Assembly (NCBI GenBank): GCA_003155135.1
Contig: PMFN01000043.1
Span: 60,214-123,815 of the forward strand
Direction of reading: 5' to 3'
Origin: Acidimicrobiaceae bacterium
GTDB taxonomy: Bacteria > Actinomycetota > Acidimicrobiia > Acidimicrobiales > RAAP-2
DNA: 63,602 bases
This document shows positions 55,401-63,602 of the stretch, in pieces. The notes under the pieces were generated by a model. That model saw only the letters and a list, made by a program, of their open reading frames with translations, was not told the DNA's origin and did not search any database. The position numbers were made by a program, and so were the translations under genes. How positions within the stretch are numbered: position 1 is the first letter of the stretch; each line of letters begins with the position of its first letter.

Positions 55401-58400
55401 TCACGCCGACGGCTCGGCGTCGCGCGCCGACGAGTGCGGCGACCCCGCGGGCTCGGCCAGGGCGACATCCACGCCCGGTGCCCGGGGAGTAGCTGCCGGC
55501 TGGTTCGTGTCACCACGGGCATTGAGCAGCCGACCGACGAACGGCAACTCGGTGACCGCCTCGGCCCGGGCGATGGCAAGTCCGGCACGCGGCGCGTGGC
55601 CCGACGCGTCGGTGACGACGTAGCGGGGACGCCACTCGGGCCCGTACTTCTTGTTGAAGACCCACAGCGACTCGATCTGCATGGTGTCGCTGAACCGGTG
55701 GAGGACGGAGCGCTCCATGTGGCGCCACGGCCCACCATTGTCCTCGCCGGCCACGACGGCCCGCATGGTGGCGAAGTTGAGGCCGAGCCCGCGGTAGCCG
55801 TTGTCGGCCATCCACTTGATGGTCTCGATGATCACGAAGTCGGTCAACCCGTTGGGCGCGTCGGGAGCGTTCGTCCGGCGCATGACGTCGAGGGAGTACC
55901 CCTCGATGGCACGGGCCGGGATGTACTGGTTGAAGGCCATTGGCCGGCGCTCGGCGTCGAAGCAGACCGCGAGAAGGAGGCCATCGTCACGGGGGTCGAA
56001 CATCCGCGAGAGGGTCATCGAGTAGCCCCGCTCCACCTCACCCTGGCGGGTCTCGGTCATGAGCTCGAGCAGCTGCTCCTTCAGCACCCCCGAGACGGCC
56101 ACGGGGTCCATGACCTCGACGGTGCAGCCACTCTTCGAGACCCGGTTGTAGGCGCCCCGCAAGGACTTCATCGCCTTACCCTGGAGTGAGAACGTGCTGC
56201 AGTCGACGATGGCCTCGTCGCCGATGTAGACGTCGCGCATGCCCGCGCTCCTATAGATCGGCAACCACGACTCCCGGGCGGCGAGCACGGCGACCGTCCA
56301 GCCGTTTTGGTCCGCGAACTCCATCGTGTCGGACCACACCTCTTCTCGCTCGCCGGGGGGCCCGACGGGGTCCGGCGAGACGAGCATCACCCTGTTCAAG
56401 ACGGTGTAGGCGACCACCGATTCGCCGCTGAAGAACCACGACTTGTCGTCGCGCAGCGCGAAGTAGTCGAGGGTGTCGCCGCCGCAGCGGCTCACGATGT
56501 CACGCGCCCGGTCGAAGGCGTCGTCGCGGTCCGCGCCCGTCCTCGGCCGGTAGCGGCCCGGTCGCGCCACAATGAGGATGAGCAGGACGGCGGCGCCAAG
56601 CACCAGGGCCGTCACGTCGCCCCGCTCGCCCTGGCCCGTCGGGAACACCACGTCCGCGCCGGCCAGCACCGCGATCACCGTCAGCACCGAGATGATGACC
56701 CACCCGACATAGCGGCGCGTCCCCGGCGGGCTCACCCGGAAGTGGACGTGCTGGGAGATGAGCCAGCAGACCAGCATCAGGGCGATCACCGAGCCCTCGA
56801 TGCCCCTGCCCCTCGAGAATCGCACCACCGAGCTCACCAAGAGCACGAGGATGGCCGCCGCCCAGGCTCGCCGGTACCCGAAGCGGACACCCTTGGCGAG
56901 GCCGAGCAGGGCGAGGCCCCCCAAGATGGCCCCGGCGCCCGAGATCGGGTGGGCCCCGAAGGGCAGCCACCAGTCGACCGCCCTCGTCGCCCGGACGGGC
57001 CAGAGGAGGGCGAAGACGATGTTGAGCGCACCGGCGGCCACCAGCAGGAACCAGGCCGCCTGGCGAACCAGTCGCCGCCGAGTCCACGGCCCGAGCTCGG
57101 CCTCGTCGAGGGGCCATGTCTCGCCGTCGGGCAACGCGCCCACCACCGTCGGGACCGATGGGCGCAGCTTCTCGGGTGTCGTCGCCAGCCGCTCGAGGAT
57201 GCTCGGTGAGCGGATCGGGTGCTCGACCAGCACCAGGCGCACCCTGAGCTCGGACCCGGCGTCGACCTCCACGCGCGAGAAGCGGCGCAACTGGACGAAC
57301 GTTCGCGGGAGCCCGAAGCGCGCCTTGTGGGCGATCACCACCTCGGTTCCGCAGCCCGTGTTGGCATAGAACCCCTGGCGGACCACCGAGAGCTCAGGCT
57401 CATGCGTGTGGCCGCTGATGAGTCCGGCGTAGCCCTCGTTCACCAGGCGAGCAGCGAGCTCTCGGGGATTCGAATTGTGGATCGCCGCGCCGCCGCGTTG
57501 GCCCACCGTCGACTCGGCCAGTGAGCGGTTCGCCCTCAGCATGGTCGCCGCCGCCGTCACCACGGCGACCAGCACCACCAGCACCACCAAGATGCCGAAC
57601 ACAACCAGCCAGTAGATGGCGTGCTGGTGCAGGAGCCCGCCGACCCCGGGGATGAAGGTCAAGAGGCGAAGGGCGATGGCGGCGAGGAACGGGACGGCCA
57701 ACCACCACGCCCGGCCCACGATCTTGCGGTAGAGGACCCTCGACGCCAGGAAGTCGGTGATCTCCCCCGCCTCGTTCAGGTACTCGACACCCTCGAGGAT
57801 CGACCCGCTCTCCTGGCGAGCCTTCAACTGGGGCACCACCTCGGTGACGATGTGGTGGCCGAAGGGGGTGTCGATCGGCGAGCGGGGGTCCCGAAAGGCG
57901 TTGTAGGGGTCGAGCTGGTTCCCGTGCACGATGCGCACCACCTCGGGGCCCGCTCCCGTCTGAAAGGTGACATCGCAGGCGAGCGCGACCGCCACGGCAC
58001 CGAGTCGCCGCTTCGCCACCGAAACCGCTGCGGGGTCCCAGGCGATCTGCCCGTCGTGGTTGCCCGGGAGGACCACCACCTGATGGTCCTCTCGTGCTGC
58101 GAACGCACTGACCTCACGGGTGAAGTCGGCGTTGGCGTCCAGGATGCGATCGAGGTCGGGGGGGCCGGCGAGCATCTCGAAGCCGTCCCCGGCGATCACG
58201 AGCAGTCCGGGTGCCTTCCACTCTTCGAGCGCGCCGACGATGGTGGCGGTGGCGGTGGCCGCCGCCTCACCCGGTGTCGTGGTCAGGTGGAGGTCGCTCA
58301 CCACGAAACATCGGCCGCCCCGGGGGACCTCCAGGTGGACGAAGTCGGGAACGAGCTCAGGTGCGCGGGCCCCTGCGCCGTTTGATCGAGCGACTGGCTC

Positions 58401-58487
58401 TGCGTCTTCGGGTGGCACCTCGGCGACGTCCACCGGACCGGTGGCGCTCGCGTCGAGCGAGCCGGCGTCGGTGGCGCCCGAGGTCAC
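55401..58487 (-). CDS. Metallophosphoesterase-lysyltransferase membrane fusion (MprF/LysX-like)
   Basis: 1028 residues from a GTG overlapping the lysS stop (GTGA). Residues 50-380 are a calcineurin-like metallophosphoesterase: VSDLHL (Asp65, His67), GDGFEM (Asp101), GNHD (143-145), GNQ with His188 and GHTH (359-362). Two helices (about 263-315) are inserted between the fourth and last metal motifs. Residues about 470-650 add six helices. Residues about 680-985 are a DUF2156/MprF C-terminal domain that uses lysyl-tRNA to lysinylate phosphatidylglycerol. Next to lysS, this is a split, reorganised version of mycobacterial LysX. The role of the phosphatase part is unknown. Confidence 0.85.
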   Translation of the reverse strand: MTSGATDAGSLDASATGPVDVAEVPPEDAEPVARSNGAGARAPELVPDFVHLEVPRGGRCFVVSDLHLTTTPGEAAATATATIVGALEEWKAPGLLVIAGDGFEMLAGPPDLDRILDANADFTREVSAFAAREDHQVVVLPGNHDGQIAWDPAAVSVAKRRLGAVAVALACDVTFQTGAGPEVVRIVHGNQLDPYNAFRDPRSPIDTPFGHHIVTEVVPQLKARQESGSILEGVEYLNEAGEITDFLASRVLYRKIVGRAWWLAVPFLAAIALRLLTFIPGVGGLLHQHAIYWLVVFGILVVLVVLVAVVTAAATMLRANRSLAESTVGQRGGAAIHNSNPRELAARLVNEGYAGLISGHTHEPELSVVRQGFYANTGCGTEVVIAHKARFGLPRTFVQLRRFSRVEVDAGSELRVRLVLVEHPIRSPSILERLATTPEKLRPSVPTVVGALPDGETWPLDEAELGPWTRRRLVRQAAWFLLVAAGALNIVFALLWPVRATRAVDWWLPFGAHPISGAGAILGGLALLGLAKGVRFGYRRAWAAAILVLLVSSVVRFSRGRGIEGSVIALMLVCWLISQHVHFRVSPPGTRRYVGWVIISVLTVIAVLAGADVVFPTGQGERGDVTALVLGAAVLLILIVARPGRYRPRTGADRDDAFDRARDIVSRCGGDTLDYFALRDDKSWFFSGESVVAYTVLNRVMLVSPDPVGPPGEREEVWSDTMEFADQNGWTVAVLAARESWLPIYRSAGMRDVYIGDEAIVDCSTFSLQGKAMKSLRGAYNRVSKSGCTVEVMDPVAVSGVLKEQLLELMTETRQGEVERGYSMTLSRMFDPRDDGLLLAVCFDAERRPMAFNQYIPARAIEGYSLDVMRRTNAPDAPNGLTDFVIIETIKWMADNGYRGLGLNFATMRAVVAGEDNGGPWRHMERSVLHRFSDTMQIESLWVFNKKYGPEWRPRYVVTDASGHAPRAGLAIARAEAVTELPFVGRLLNARGDTNQPAATPRAPGVDVALAEPAGSPHSSARDAEPSA

Positions 58488-60037
58488 GAGGCCTCGGGCC
58501 GCAGGACCGGGAAGAGGATCACGTCGCGGATCGAGGACACCTCGCCCAGCAACATGACCAGCCGATCGACACCGATGCCGATGCCCGAGGTCGGGGGGAG
58601 CCCGTACTCGAGCGCGCGAATGAAGGCGAGATCGGCCGGGTGCGACTCGAGGTCGCCGGCAGCCGCGGCGCGCGCCTCGGTCTCGAAGCGCTCACGCTGC
58701 TCGTCGGGGTTGTTGAGCTCGCTGTAGCCGTTCGCCAGCTCTTTCCCGTCGATCACCAGCTCGAAGCGGTCCGCCATCGTGGGGTCTCCATCGGTGTGGC
58801 GGGCCAGCGGCGAGACCTCGACGGGGTAGCCCACGATGAAGACCGGGTCCACGATGGTCGGCTGGAGCACCTGGTCGTAGAGCACGAAGACCAGCTTGCC
58901 GGGTCCCCAGTCCTCCAGATACGCAACCTCATGGGCATCGCAGACAGCGCGAAGTTCCACCACGTCCATCTCCGGGTGCACCTTGCGTCCGAGAACCTCG
59001 TCCAACATCTCGAGGAGGTGCCGGCGCGGCCACGGGGGGCTCAGGTCGATGGTGCGCTCACCGGAGGTGACGCTGGAGCGCCCCAGGGCGTCGGTCGCAG
59101 CCGTGGTCAGGAGGTGCTCGGTCAGGTCCATTCCGTCGTTGACATCGCCGAAGGCCCGGTAGGCCTCGAGGGCGGTGAACTCGGGGCTGTGGCGCGTGTC
59201 GATGCCTTCGTTCCGAAAGTTCCGGGCGATCTCGAACACCCGCTCGTAGCCGCCGACCACCAGCCGCTTCAGGTACAGCTCGGGGGCGATCCGCAGCGTC
59301 AGGTCGATATCGAGTGCATTGGCCCGGGTGACGAAAGGACGTGCGAGCGCACCGCCGGCCTGCGGCTGGAGGATCGGCGTGTCGACCTCCAAGAAGTCGA
59401 GCTCGACGAGGGAGCGCCGCATCGACGCCAGTGTCTTGAACCGGACATCGAAGATCCGCCGGCTGTCCTCGTTGACCAGCAGGTCCAGCTCGCGCTGGCG
59501 GTAGCGGGTCTCCGGGTCGCTCACCCCGTACCAGGAGCTCGGGATGGGACGCAGCGCCTTCGACAGGAGGCGCAGCTCGGTGACGTCGACGGAGAGCTCA
59601 CCCTTGCGGGTCGTCACCACTTCGCCTGCGGCGCCGACCCAGTCCCCCACGTCGAGCTGCGCGAGCACCTCGTGCGACGGCGGCTCGAGGCGGTCGATCG
59701 CGAGCATCAGCTGGATGGGCCCGGTCCAGTCGCGCACGGTGGCAAAGGAGAGCTTCCCGTGCCCGCGTACGCTGACGACCCTGCCGGCCACAGCCACGTG
59801 CTCGCCGGTCCTCGAGTCGGGTGCGAGATCGGGGTGCTCGCCGTGGACGGCGGCTGCGGTGTGCGTGCGGTCGTAGCGGCTGGGATAGGGATCCTCACCG
59901 AGTTCGCGCACAGCTTCGCGCTTGGCCCGCCGTTCGGCGACTTGGGCGGCGAGGCCACCGGTTCCCGAGGTCGCTTCGTCGGGCGCGTCAGCCTGGACCG
60001 CCTCGACGCTCGCACCGAGCGGTTCTTCGACTGCCAC
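58484..60037 (-). CDS. lysS: Lysyl-tRNA synthetase, class II
   Basis: 517 residues from a GTG after GGGGAGGGAC. Charges tRNA-Lys. OB-fold anticodon-binding domain (GRVVSVRGHGKLSFATVRD) then the class II core: motif 1 RYRQRELDLL, motif 2 FRNEGIDTRHSPEFTALEAY, motif 3 GIGIGVDRLVMLL. The downstream gene uses the charged tRNA as lysine donor. Whether this is the only LysRS in the genome cannot be seen here. Confidence 0.95.
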   Translation of the reverse strand: MAVEEPLGASVEAVQADAPDEATSGTGGLAAQVAERRAKREAVRELGEDPYPSRYDRTHTAAAVHGEHPDLAPDSRTGEHVAVAGRVVSVRGHGKLSFATVRDWTGPIQLMLAIDRLEPPSHEVLAQLDVGDWVGAAGEVVTTRKGELSVDVTELRLLSKALRPIPSSWYGVSDPETRYRQRELDLLVNEDSRRIFDVRFKTLASMRRSLVELDFLEVDTPILQPQAGGALARPFVTRANALDIDLTLRIAPELYLKRLVVGGYERVFEIARNFRNEGIDTRHSPEFTALEAYRAFGDVNDGMDLTEHLLTTAATDALGRSSVTSGERTIDLSPPWPRRHLLEMLDEVLGRKVHPEMDVVELRAVCDAHEVAYLEDWGPGKLVFVLYDQVLQPTIVDPVFIVGYPVEVSPLARHTDGDPTMADRFELVIDGKELANGYSELNNPDEQRERFETEARAAAAGDLESHPADLAFIRALEYGLPPTSGIGIGVDRLVMLLGEVSSIRDVILFPVLRPEAS

Positions 60038-60482
60038 GTCCCTCCCCCTCGAACGCCGACCGCCTCAAGGGCGACAGAACATCGGTCAAGCCTAGACCTC
60101 CTGGGAAACGCTCCGGCGAAGATCACCGCCGTCTGCGACGGCGTTTCCGCTGGCGACCACCAGGCGCGACGACCACCCCGTCGTTGTCCGTCTGTTCGGG
60201 CGAGCCAGGGCACGATTGGCCGGGAGGTGCACGGGCAGGTTCCAAGCCCCAGGACGTCGAGGTCGCACCAGGGCGAGATCCCGTCACCCGCGTTGAACTG
60301 CGCAGGACGACACCACCCTGAGGGGGCCAGGTAGACCCACACCCACCACGCCGCCTTCCGGACGTGAACCGCTCGGGGCATGTGGGCCTGGGCGCAACGC
60401 TCACGGTCAGCTCCGACTAGAACGACAACAGGTCCTGCGGCCCTGCGCCACAGGCACACTGCGCAGAGACAAGGGAGACGCC
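60038..60482. other. Long intergenic region upstream of lysS
   Basis: About 445 bases between the divergent lysS and the secreted protein gene. Frames in it are rich in Arg, Pro and Gly, without a binding site; a 93-residue minus-strand one (60123-60404) ends in an arginine run and looks spurious. It must hold the lysS and secreted-protein promoters, and contains the hairpin described at 60103-60148. Confidence 0.5.
60103..60148 (-). promoter_or_regulatory. Inverted repeat in the lysS leader
   Basis: Read from the minus strand, GGAAACGC pairs with GCGTTTCC as an 8-bp stem around 29 bases. A second stem (GCCGTC/GACGGC around TGC) shares two bases with its end, so the two are alternatives. It lies 66 bases upstream of the lysS GTG. 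This could be a terminator or attenuator structure of the lysS leader. It lacks the features of a T-box that I can recognise. Low certainty. Confidence 0.35.
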
Positions 60483-61127
60483 ATGGATCGCAGTCGAGTG
60501 CGCAACCGCAGGATCGCAGTAGTGCTCGGCGCAGGTCTCGGAGCGGGCACCGTGGCGCTGCTCGGCACCGTGGCCGGGGCCTGCAGCCAGGCGGGATGGA
60601 TCAACGGGGTCCATCTCGCCGGCGGTACAACGACGGTGACGCTGGAGGCGCCGGCGGCCGGAAGGCTCGACCGCGCCGGCATCGTGCTGACCGCGGCGGG
60701 CAGCCCCGCCGCTGCACACGGCGCGCTCGCCTTCCCCGTGAGCGGGGGCCTCATCTGGTCCGAGAGCGGATGGGGGACGGTGGACCATGCCGGCTCGCTT
60801 ACCGTCACCGACACCGACACGAACCGCTCGGTGTCACTCAGCAACATCGAACTCGACTTCCTCCCGACGCCGGCCGTGTTCGTCCGCACGTCACAGGGCA
60901 CCACGTTCCAGCTCTTCGACGTCTTGTTGAAGGAGCAGCCGGCGACCGGGATCACCCTCACCAGCGAGCGGGGGACGCACCGACGGGTGGACTACACCGG
61001 CGTGGGGCTCGCCCTCTCGTCGCAAGGTGCCGTCTTCCTCGACAACGCCCTCGGGACCCACGCCTTTTCCGGCGGCGAGCAGATCGGCACCGCCAGGGTG
61101 GCGGGACGCGGGACGCTCGCCACCTGA
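60483..61127 (+). CDS. Secreted beta-rich protein of unknown function
   Basis: 214 residues after AAGGGAG. Signal peptide: NRRIAVVLGAGLGAGTVALL, with cleavage near the GACS at residues 33-35, possibly a lipobox-like cysteine (cysteine 34). The mature chain has many Thr/Val/Gly strands (TTTVTLEAPAAGRL, SLTVTDTDTNRSVSL), like an extracellular beta-sandwich. No catalytic motif. Likely exported to the cell surface or envelope. Neighbour of the Tat-exported phosphoesterase downstream. Confidence 0.7.
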   Translation: MDRSRVRNRRIAVVLGAGLGAGTVALLGTVAGACSQAGWINGVHLAGGTTTVTLEAPAAGRLDRAGIVLTAAGSPAAAHGALAFPVSGGLIWSESGWGTVDHAGSLTVTDTDTNRSVSLSNIELDFLPTPAVFVRTSQGTTFQLFDVLLKEQPATGITLTSERGTHRRVDYTGVGLALSSQGAVFLDNALGTHAFSGGEQIGTARVAGRGTLAT

Positions 61128-61242
61128 GCCAGCATGCAGCGTCCAGAGGGCGCAGGCTCAGCTGAGAATCCGGTGACGATGACCGTGTGGGCGTGCCATC
61201 GTCGTTAGTCTCGCCTGGTCCCCCAACGGCGAAGGGTGCCCC

Positions 61243-62604
61243 GTGAAGCAACCGCTGTCGAGACGAGGCCTCCTCAAGTCAATGGCGGCCGCCGGGCTCG
61301 CCGGCACCGGGGCTTCGATGGGGCTCGGGAGCGTGCGCTCGCTTGCCGGGGCCAGCGGTGTGGGGCCGACCACCATCTTCAAAGCCGGCGACCGGCCGTT
61401 CCCGCGCCGTCCTGCCGGCGTCGACACCCTGCCCAAGATCCGCCACATCGTGGTGGTCATGATGGAGAACCACTCGTTCGACAACTACTTCGGGATGCTC
61501 GGGCGCGGCGATGGCTTCACCCTCGACGCAGCCGGGAAGCCGACGGACTCCAACCCGGGCCCTGACGGCCAGGCTGTCGTGGTCTTCCCCTCGCCGTCGG
61601 TCTGTCAGTCCGACGTGGACATCTCCCAGGACTGGGTGGTCAGCCACACCTCGTGGAACCACGGCAAGAACGACGGGTTCGCCCTGGCCAAGGGGACGAC
61701 ACCGATGGGCTATTACGGCGCGGCAGACCTGCCCTTCTACTACTCGCTCGGGCGCACCTTCACGCTCTGCGACCGGTGGTTCTGCTCGACGATGGCCCAG
61801 ACCGACCCGAACCGCCGCTTCCTGACGGCCGGGTCGTCGTTCGGCCTGGTCGACGACTCGTTCCCCGGGGGTGCAACCACGTCGTTTCGCCCCGGCGGCT
61901 TCGGCACGGTCTTCGAACTGCTGAGCCACTTCTCGATCCCGTGGAAGAACTACTACTCGAACCTTCCCTCGAGCCTTCTGTTCCCCTACCTCGGCTCGAA
62001 GTACGCCGACAACATCGTCCCGATCGCCACGTACTTCGCCGACGCTGCTGCCGGCACCCTCCCCGCCTTCAGCCTGGTGGACCCGAACTTCACCAGCTCG
62101 TCAGAGGAGAATCCCCAGGACATCCAAAACGGCGAGCAGTTTGCCGCCTCGGTCATCAACGCCGCCATGGCGGGGCCCGGGTGGCCCGAGACCATGCTGA
62201 TCTGGCTCTACGACGAGCACGGGGGCTACTACGACCACGTCGCACCCCGGCCGGCCGTTCGACCCGACGACATCGCCCCCGACGTCCCCACCGCCGAGCT
62301 CGACGGGGACCTGTTCAGCTGGACCGGCTTCCGGGTGCCCGCCGTCGTCGTCTCCCCCTGGGCGAGACGCAACTACGTCTCCCACGTGGTCCACGACCAC
62401 ACCTCGGTGCTGAAGTTGCTGGAGACGAAGTGGAACCTTCCCGCCTTGTCCAATCGCGACGCCAACGCCTCGAACCTGCTCGACACCTTGGAGCTGGGCG
62501 CCAGCCGGCCGCCCTTCCTCACCCCACCTGACCTGACCGCCGCGGTTCCGGTCAGCGCGGCCGAGGTCGCCGCCTGTGCGGCGTTGTCACCACCGGGCAG
62601 CTGA
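61243..62604 (+). CDS. Tat-exported phospholipase C / phosphoesterase-like enzyme
   Basis: 453 residues from a GTG after GAAGGG. Twin-arginine signal SRRGLLKSMAAAGLAGTG. The alkaline-phosphatase-superfamily phosphoesterase core includes VVVMMENHSFDNYFGMLG, DPNRRFLTAGSS and YDEHGGYYDHV. This family covers phosphatidylcholine-type phospholipase C and acid phosphatases of actinobacteria. After export it would act on phospholipids or phosphate esters outside the cell. Follows the secreted protein gene by 115 bases. Confidence 0.9.
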   Translation: MKQPLSRRGLLKSMAAAGLAGTGASMGLGSVRSLAGASGVGPTTIFKAGDRPFPRRPAGVDTLPKIRHIVVVMMENHSFDNYFGMLGRGDGFTLDAAGKPTDSNPGPDGQAVVVFPSPSVCQSDVDISQDWVVSHTSWNHGKNDGFALAKGTTPMGYYGAADLPFYYSLGRTFTLCDRWFCSTMAQTDPNRRFLTAGSSFGLVDDSFPGGATTSFRPGGFGTVFELLSHFSIPWKNYYSNLPSSLLFPYLGSKYADNIVPIATYFADAAAGTLPAFSLVDPNFTSSSEENPQDIQNGEQFAASVINAAMAGPGWPETMLIWLYDEHGGYYDHVAPRPAVRPDDIAPDVPTAELDGDLFSWTGFRVPAVVVSPWARRNYVSHVVHDHTSVLKLLETKWNLPALSNRDANASNLLDTLELGASRPPFLTPPDLTAAVPVSAAEVAACAALSPPGS

Positions 62605-62615
62605 GCACCTGGCCG

Positions 62616-63602
62616 CTAGGCGGCAGAGCGCTCCAGGATATGCACCCCGCAGGCTGAGCCCAGCCCGATGACGTGGGCGAGGCCGACGGTCGCTCCCTCG
62701 ATCTGGCGGTCGCCGGCCTCGCCGCGCAGGTGGGTCGCCACCTCCCAGATGTTGGCGATGCCGGTGGCGGCGATCGGGTGGCCCTTCGACTCGAGGCCGC
62801 CCGACACGTTGACGGGCGTGGAGCCGTCACGCCAGGTCGCCCCGGACTGGAAAAAGTCGACGGCACCGCCCTCGGGACACAGGCCGAGGTTGTCGTAGTG
62901 CACGAGCTCAGCGGTGGCGAAGCAGTCGTGCAGCTCGACGAGATCGAGATCCTCGGGGCCGACGCCGGCGAGCTCATAGGCCTGAGAGGCGGCGTTGCGG
63001 GTCAGGGTGTTGACGTTGGGGAGCACCTGGCAGCCCTCCTCCCAGGGGTCGGAGGTGAGAACCGAGGCTGAGACCTTGACCGCCCGGCGCTGCTGCTCGA
63101 GCGAGAGGGTCTTCAACTTGGCCCCGCTCACCACCACCGCGGCGGCCGCGCCGTCGCAGTTGGCCGAGCACATCGGCCGGGTGTTCGGGTAGGCGATCAT
63201 GAGGTCGCCCATGATCTCTTCGAGCGTGAAGCGCTTCGAGTAAGCGGCGAGGGGGTTGAGGGTGGAGTGGGCGTGGTTCTTCTCCGAGATGCGGGCGAAC
63301 AACTCGAAGCTCGTCCCGCCGTAGCGGTGGCCGTATTCCATGCCGATCTGGGCGAAGACGCCCGGCATGGTCTCGGTGCCCACCCGCCCGTCGATCGCGG
63401 CGATGGCCCCGTAGCGACCGCTCGGCGTCCAGTTCGCAGCGTCCTCTTTCCGCGAGCCCCCGGCCAGGAGCCCCGCACCCGAGAGCTTCTCGACCCCGAC
63501 GGCGAGGCCAGTGTCGCACTCCCCCGCTCTGATGGCCATGATGGCCGTGCGCAGCGCGGTGGCGCCGGTGGCACACGCGTTGGCCACGTTGAACACGGGA
63601 AT
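62616..63602 (-). CDS. Thiolase-family protein (lipid-transfer type), N terminus cut
   Basis: At least 328 residues; the frame runs off the right edge (the last codons read IPVFNV). Thiolase superfamily: NVANACATGATALRTA contains the nucleophile cysteine, ELHDCFATAELVHYDNLG the second catalytic region and GLESKGHPIAATG the glycine/histidine loop. GSACGVHIL near the end lies where the second catalytic cysteine sits. This subgroup (SCP2-thiolase-like/lipid-transfer) acts in beta-oxidation or sterol side-chain catabolism. Converges on the phosphoesterase gene. Confidence 0.9.
   Translation of the reverse strand: MPVFNVANACATGATALRTAIMAIRAGECDTGLAVGVEKLSGAGLLAGGSRKEDAANWTPSGRYGAIAAIDGRVGTETMPGVFAQIGMEYGHRYGGTSFELFARISEKNHAHSTLNPLAAYSKRFTLEEIMGDLMIAYPNTRPMCSANCDGAAAAVVVSGAKLKTLSLEQQRRAVKVSASVLTSDPWEEGCQVLPNVNTLTRNAASQAYELAGVGPEDLDLVELHDCFATAELVHYDNLGLCPEGGAVDFFQSGATWRDGSTPVNVSGGLESKGHPIAATGIANIWEVATHLRGEAGDRQIEGATVGLAHVIGLGSACGVHILERSAA

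Noticed and set aside
55401-60037. Ordinary LysX fusion annotated as one protein
   Set aside because: The two genes are in different frames with a GTGA overlap and each is complete, so this is a real split, not a single fused gene.
60123-60404. 93-residue minus-strand frame in the lysS upstream gap
   Set aside because: Low complexity, no binding site, and an arginine run at its end produced by the GC-rich hairpin.
60038-60482. T-box riboswitch for lysS
   Set aside because: I could not find a T-box sequence, specifier loop or antiterminator, only an inverted repeat. A covariance search would decide.

Overview
The window is uniformly GC-rich and dense with genes on both strands. Most genes use GTG or ATG starts with purine-rich ribosome binding sites, and many neighbours overlap by 1 or 4 bases. 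A predicted F420-dependent PPOX oxidoreductase, an MhuD-type heme-degrading enzyme, egtB/egtD for ergothioneine, a DUF2630 protein, a split LysX-like gene pair and Drr-type ABC pumps together point to an actinobacterium (Actinomycetota). Something like Acidimicrobiia is plausible, but this is inference and no ribosomal marker is present.

Layout. 0-10 kb: the tail of an unidentified gene; a marR-MMPL-MFS efflux operon whose MFS protein carries its own MarR-like domain; nhaA; a nitronate monooxygenase-like enzyme; padR with a Drr-type ABC exporter. 10-20 kb: an Ohr/OsmC peroxidase, a PhnX-like HAD plus FAD oxidoreductase pair, a DUF427 protein, egtB-egtD, and two DHA2-type MFS pumps around a TetR regulator. 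19.7-21.7 kb: a three-gene minimal cytochrome b cluster. 21.9-23.7 kb: an ABC exporter. 23.7-26.2 kb: an encapsulin iron-storage operon (redoxin, encapsulated ferritin with targeting peptide, shell protein, small acidic protein). 26-39 kb: housekeeping and redox genes, including lon, two SDRs (one frameshifted), an amine oxidase, mhuD-like, nitroreductase, an MBL-fold hydrolase and a DAO-family oxidoreductase.

39.9-46.9 kb is a looser, accessory-looking stretch of small genes. It holds two imperfect direct repeats of about 120 bp that each contain a tRNA-like sequence: one reads as tRNA-Lys(CTT), the other has a shortened anticodon loop. A DUF2254 membrane protein lies between them. The same stretch has an EthD-like gene with a compensated double frameshift, a lower-GC small open frame and several orphan proteins. 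47-54 kb: a giant cyclase/AAA ATPase regulator, an acyl-CoA synthetase, an exported protein and nicotinate phosphoribosyltransferase.

54.3-60 kb is the most striking operon. Lysyl-tRNA synthetase overlaps a 1028-residue membrane protein that joins a metallophosphoesterase domain, itself interrupted by two membrane helices, to an MprF/LysX-type lysyltransferase domain. A 65-residue membrane protein and a DMT-type transporter follow in the same run. The organisation suggests lysinylation of membrane lipid coupled to a second phosphatase activity. The window ends with two secreted proteins (one a Tat-exported phospholipase C-like phosphoesterase) and a thiolase cut by the right edge. I saw no CRISPR array, insertion sequence, rRNA or replication origin.
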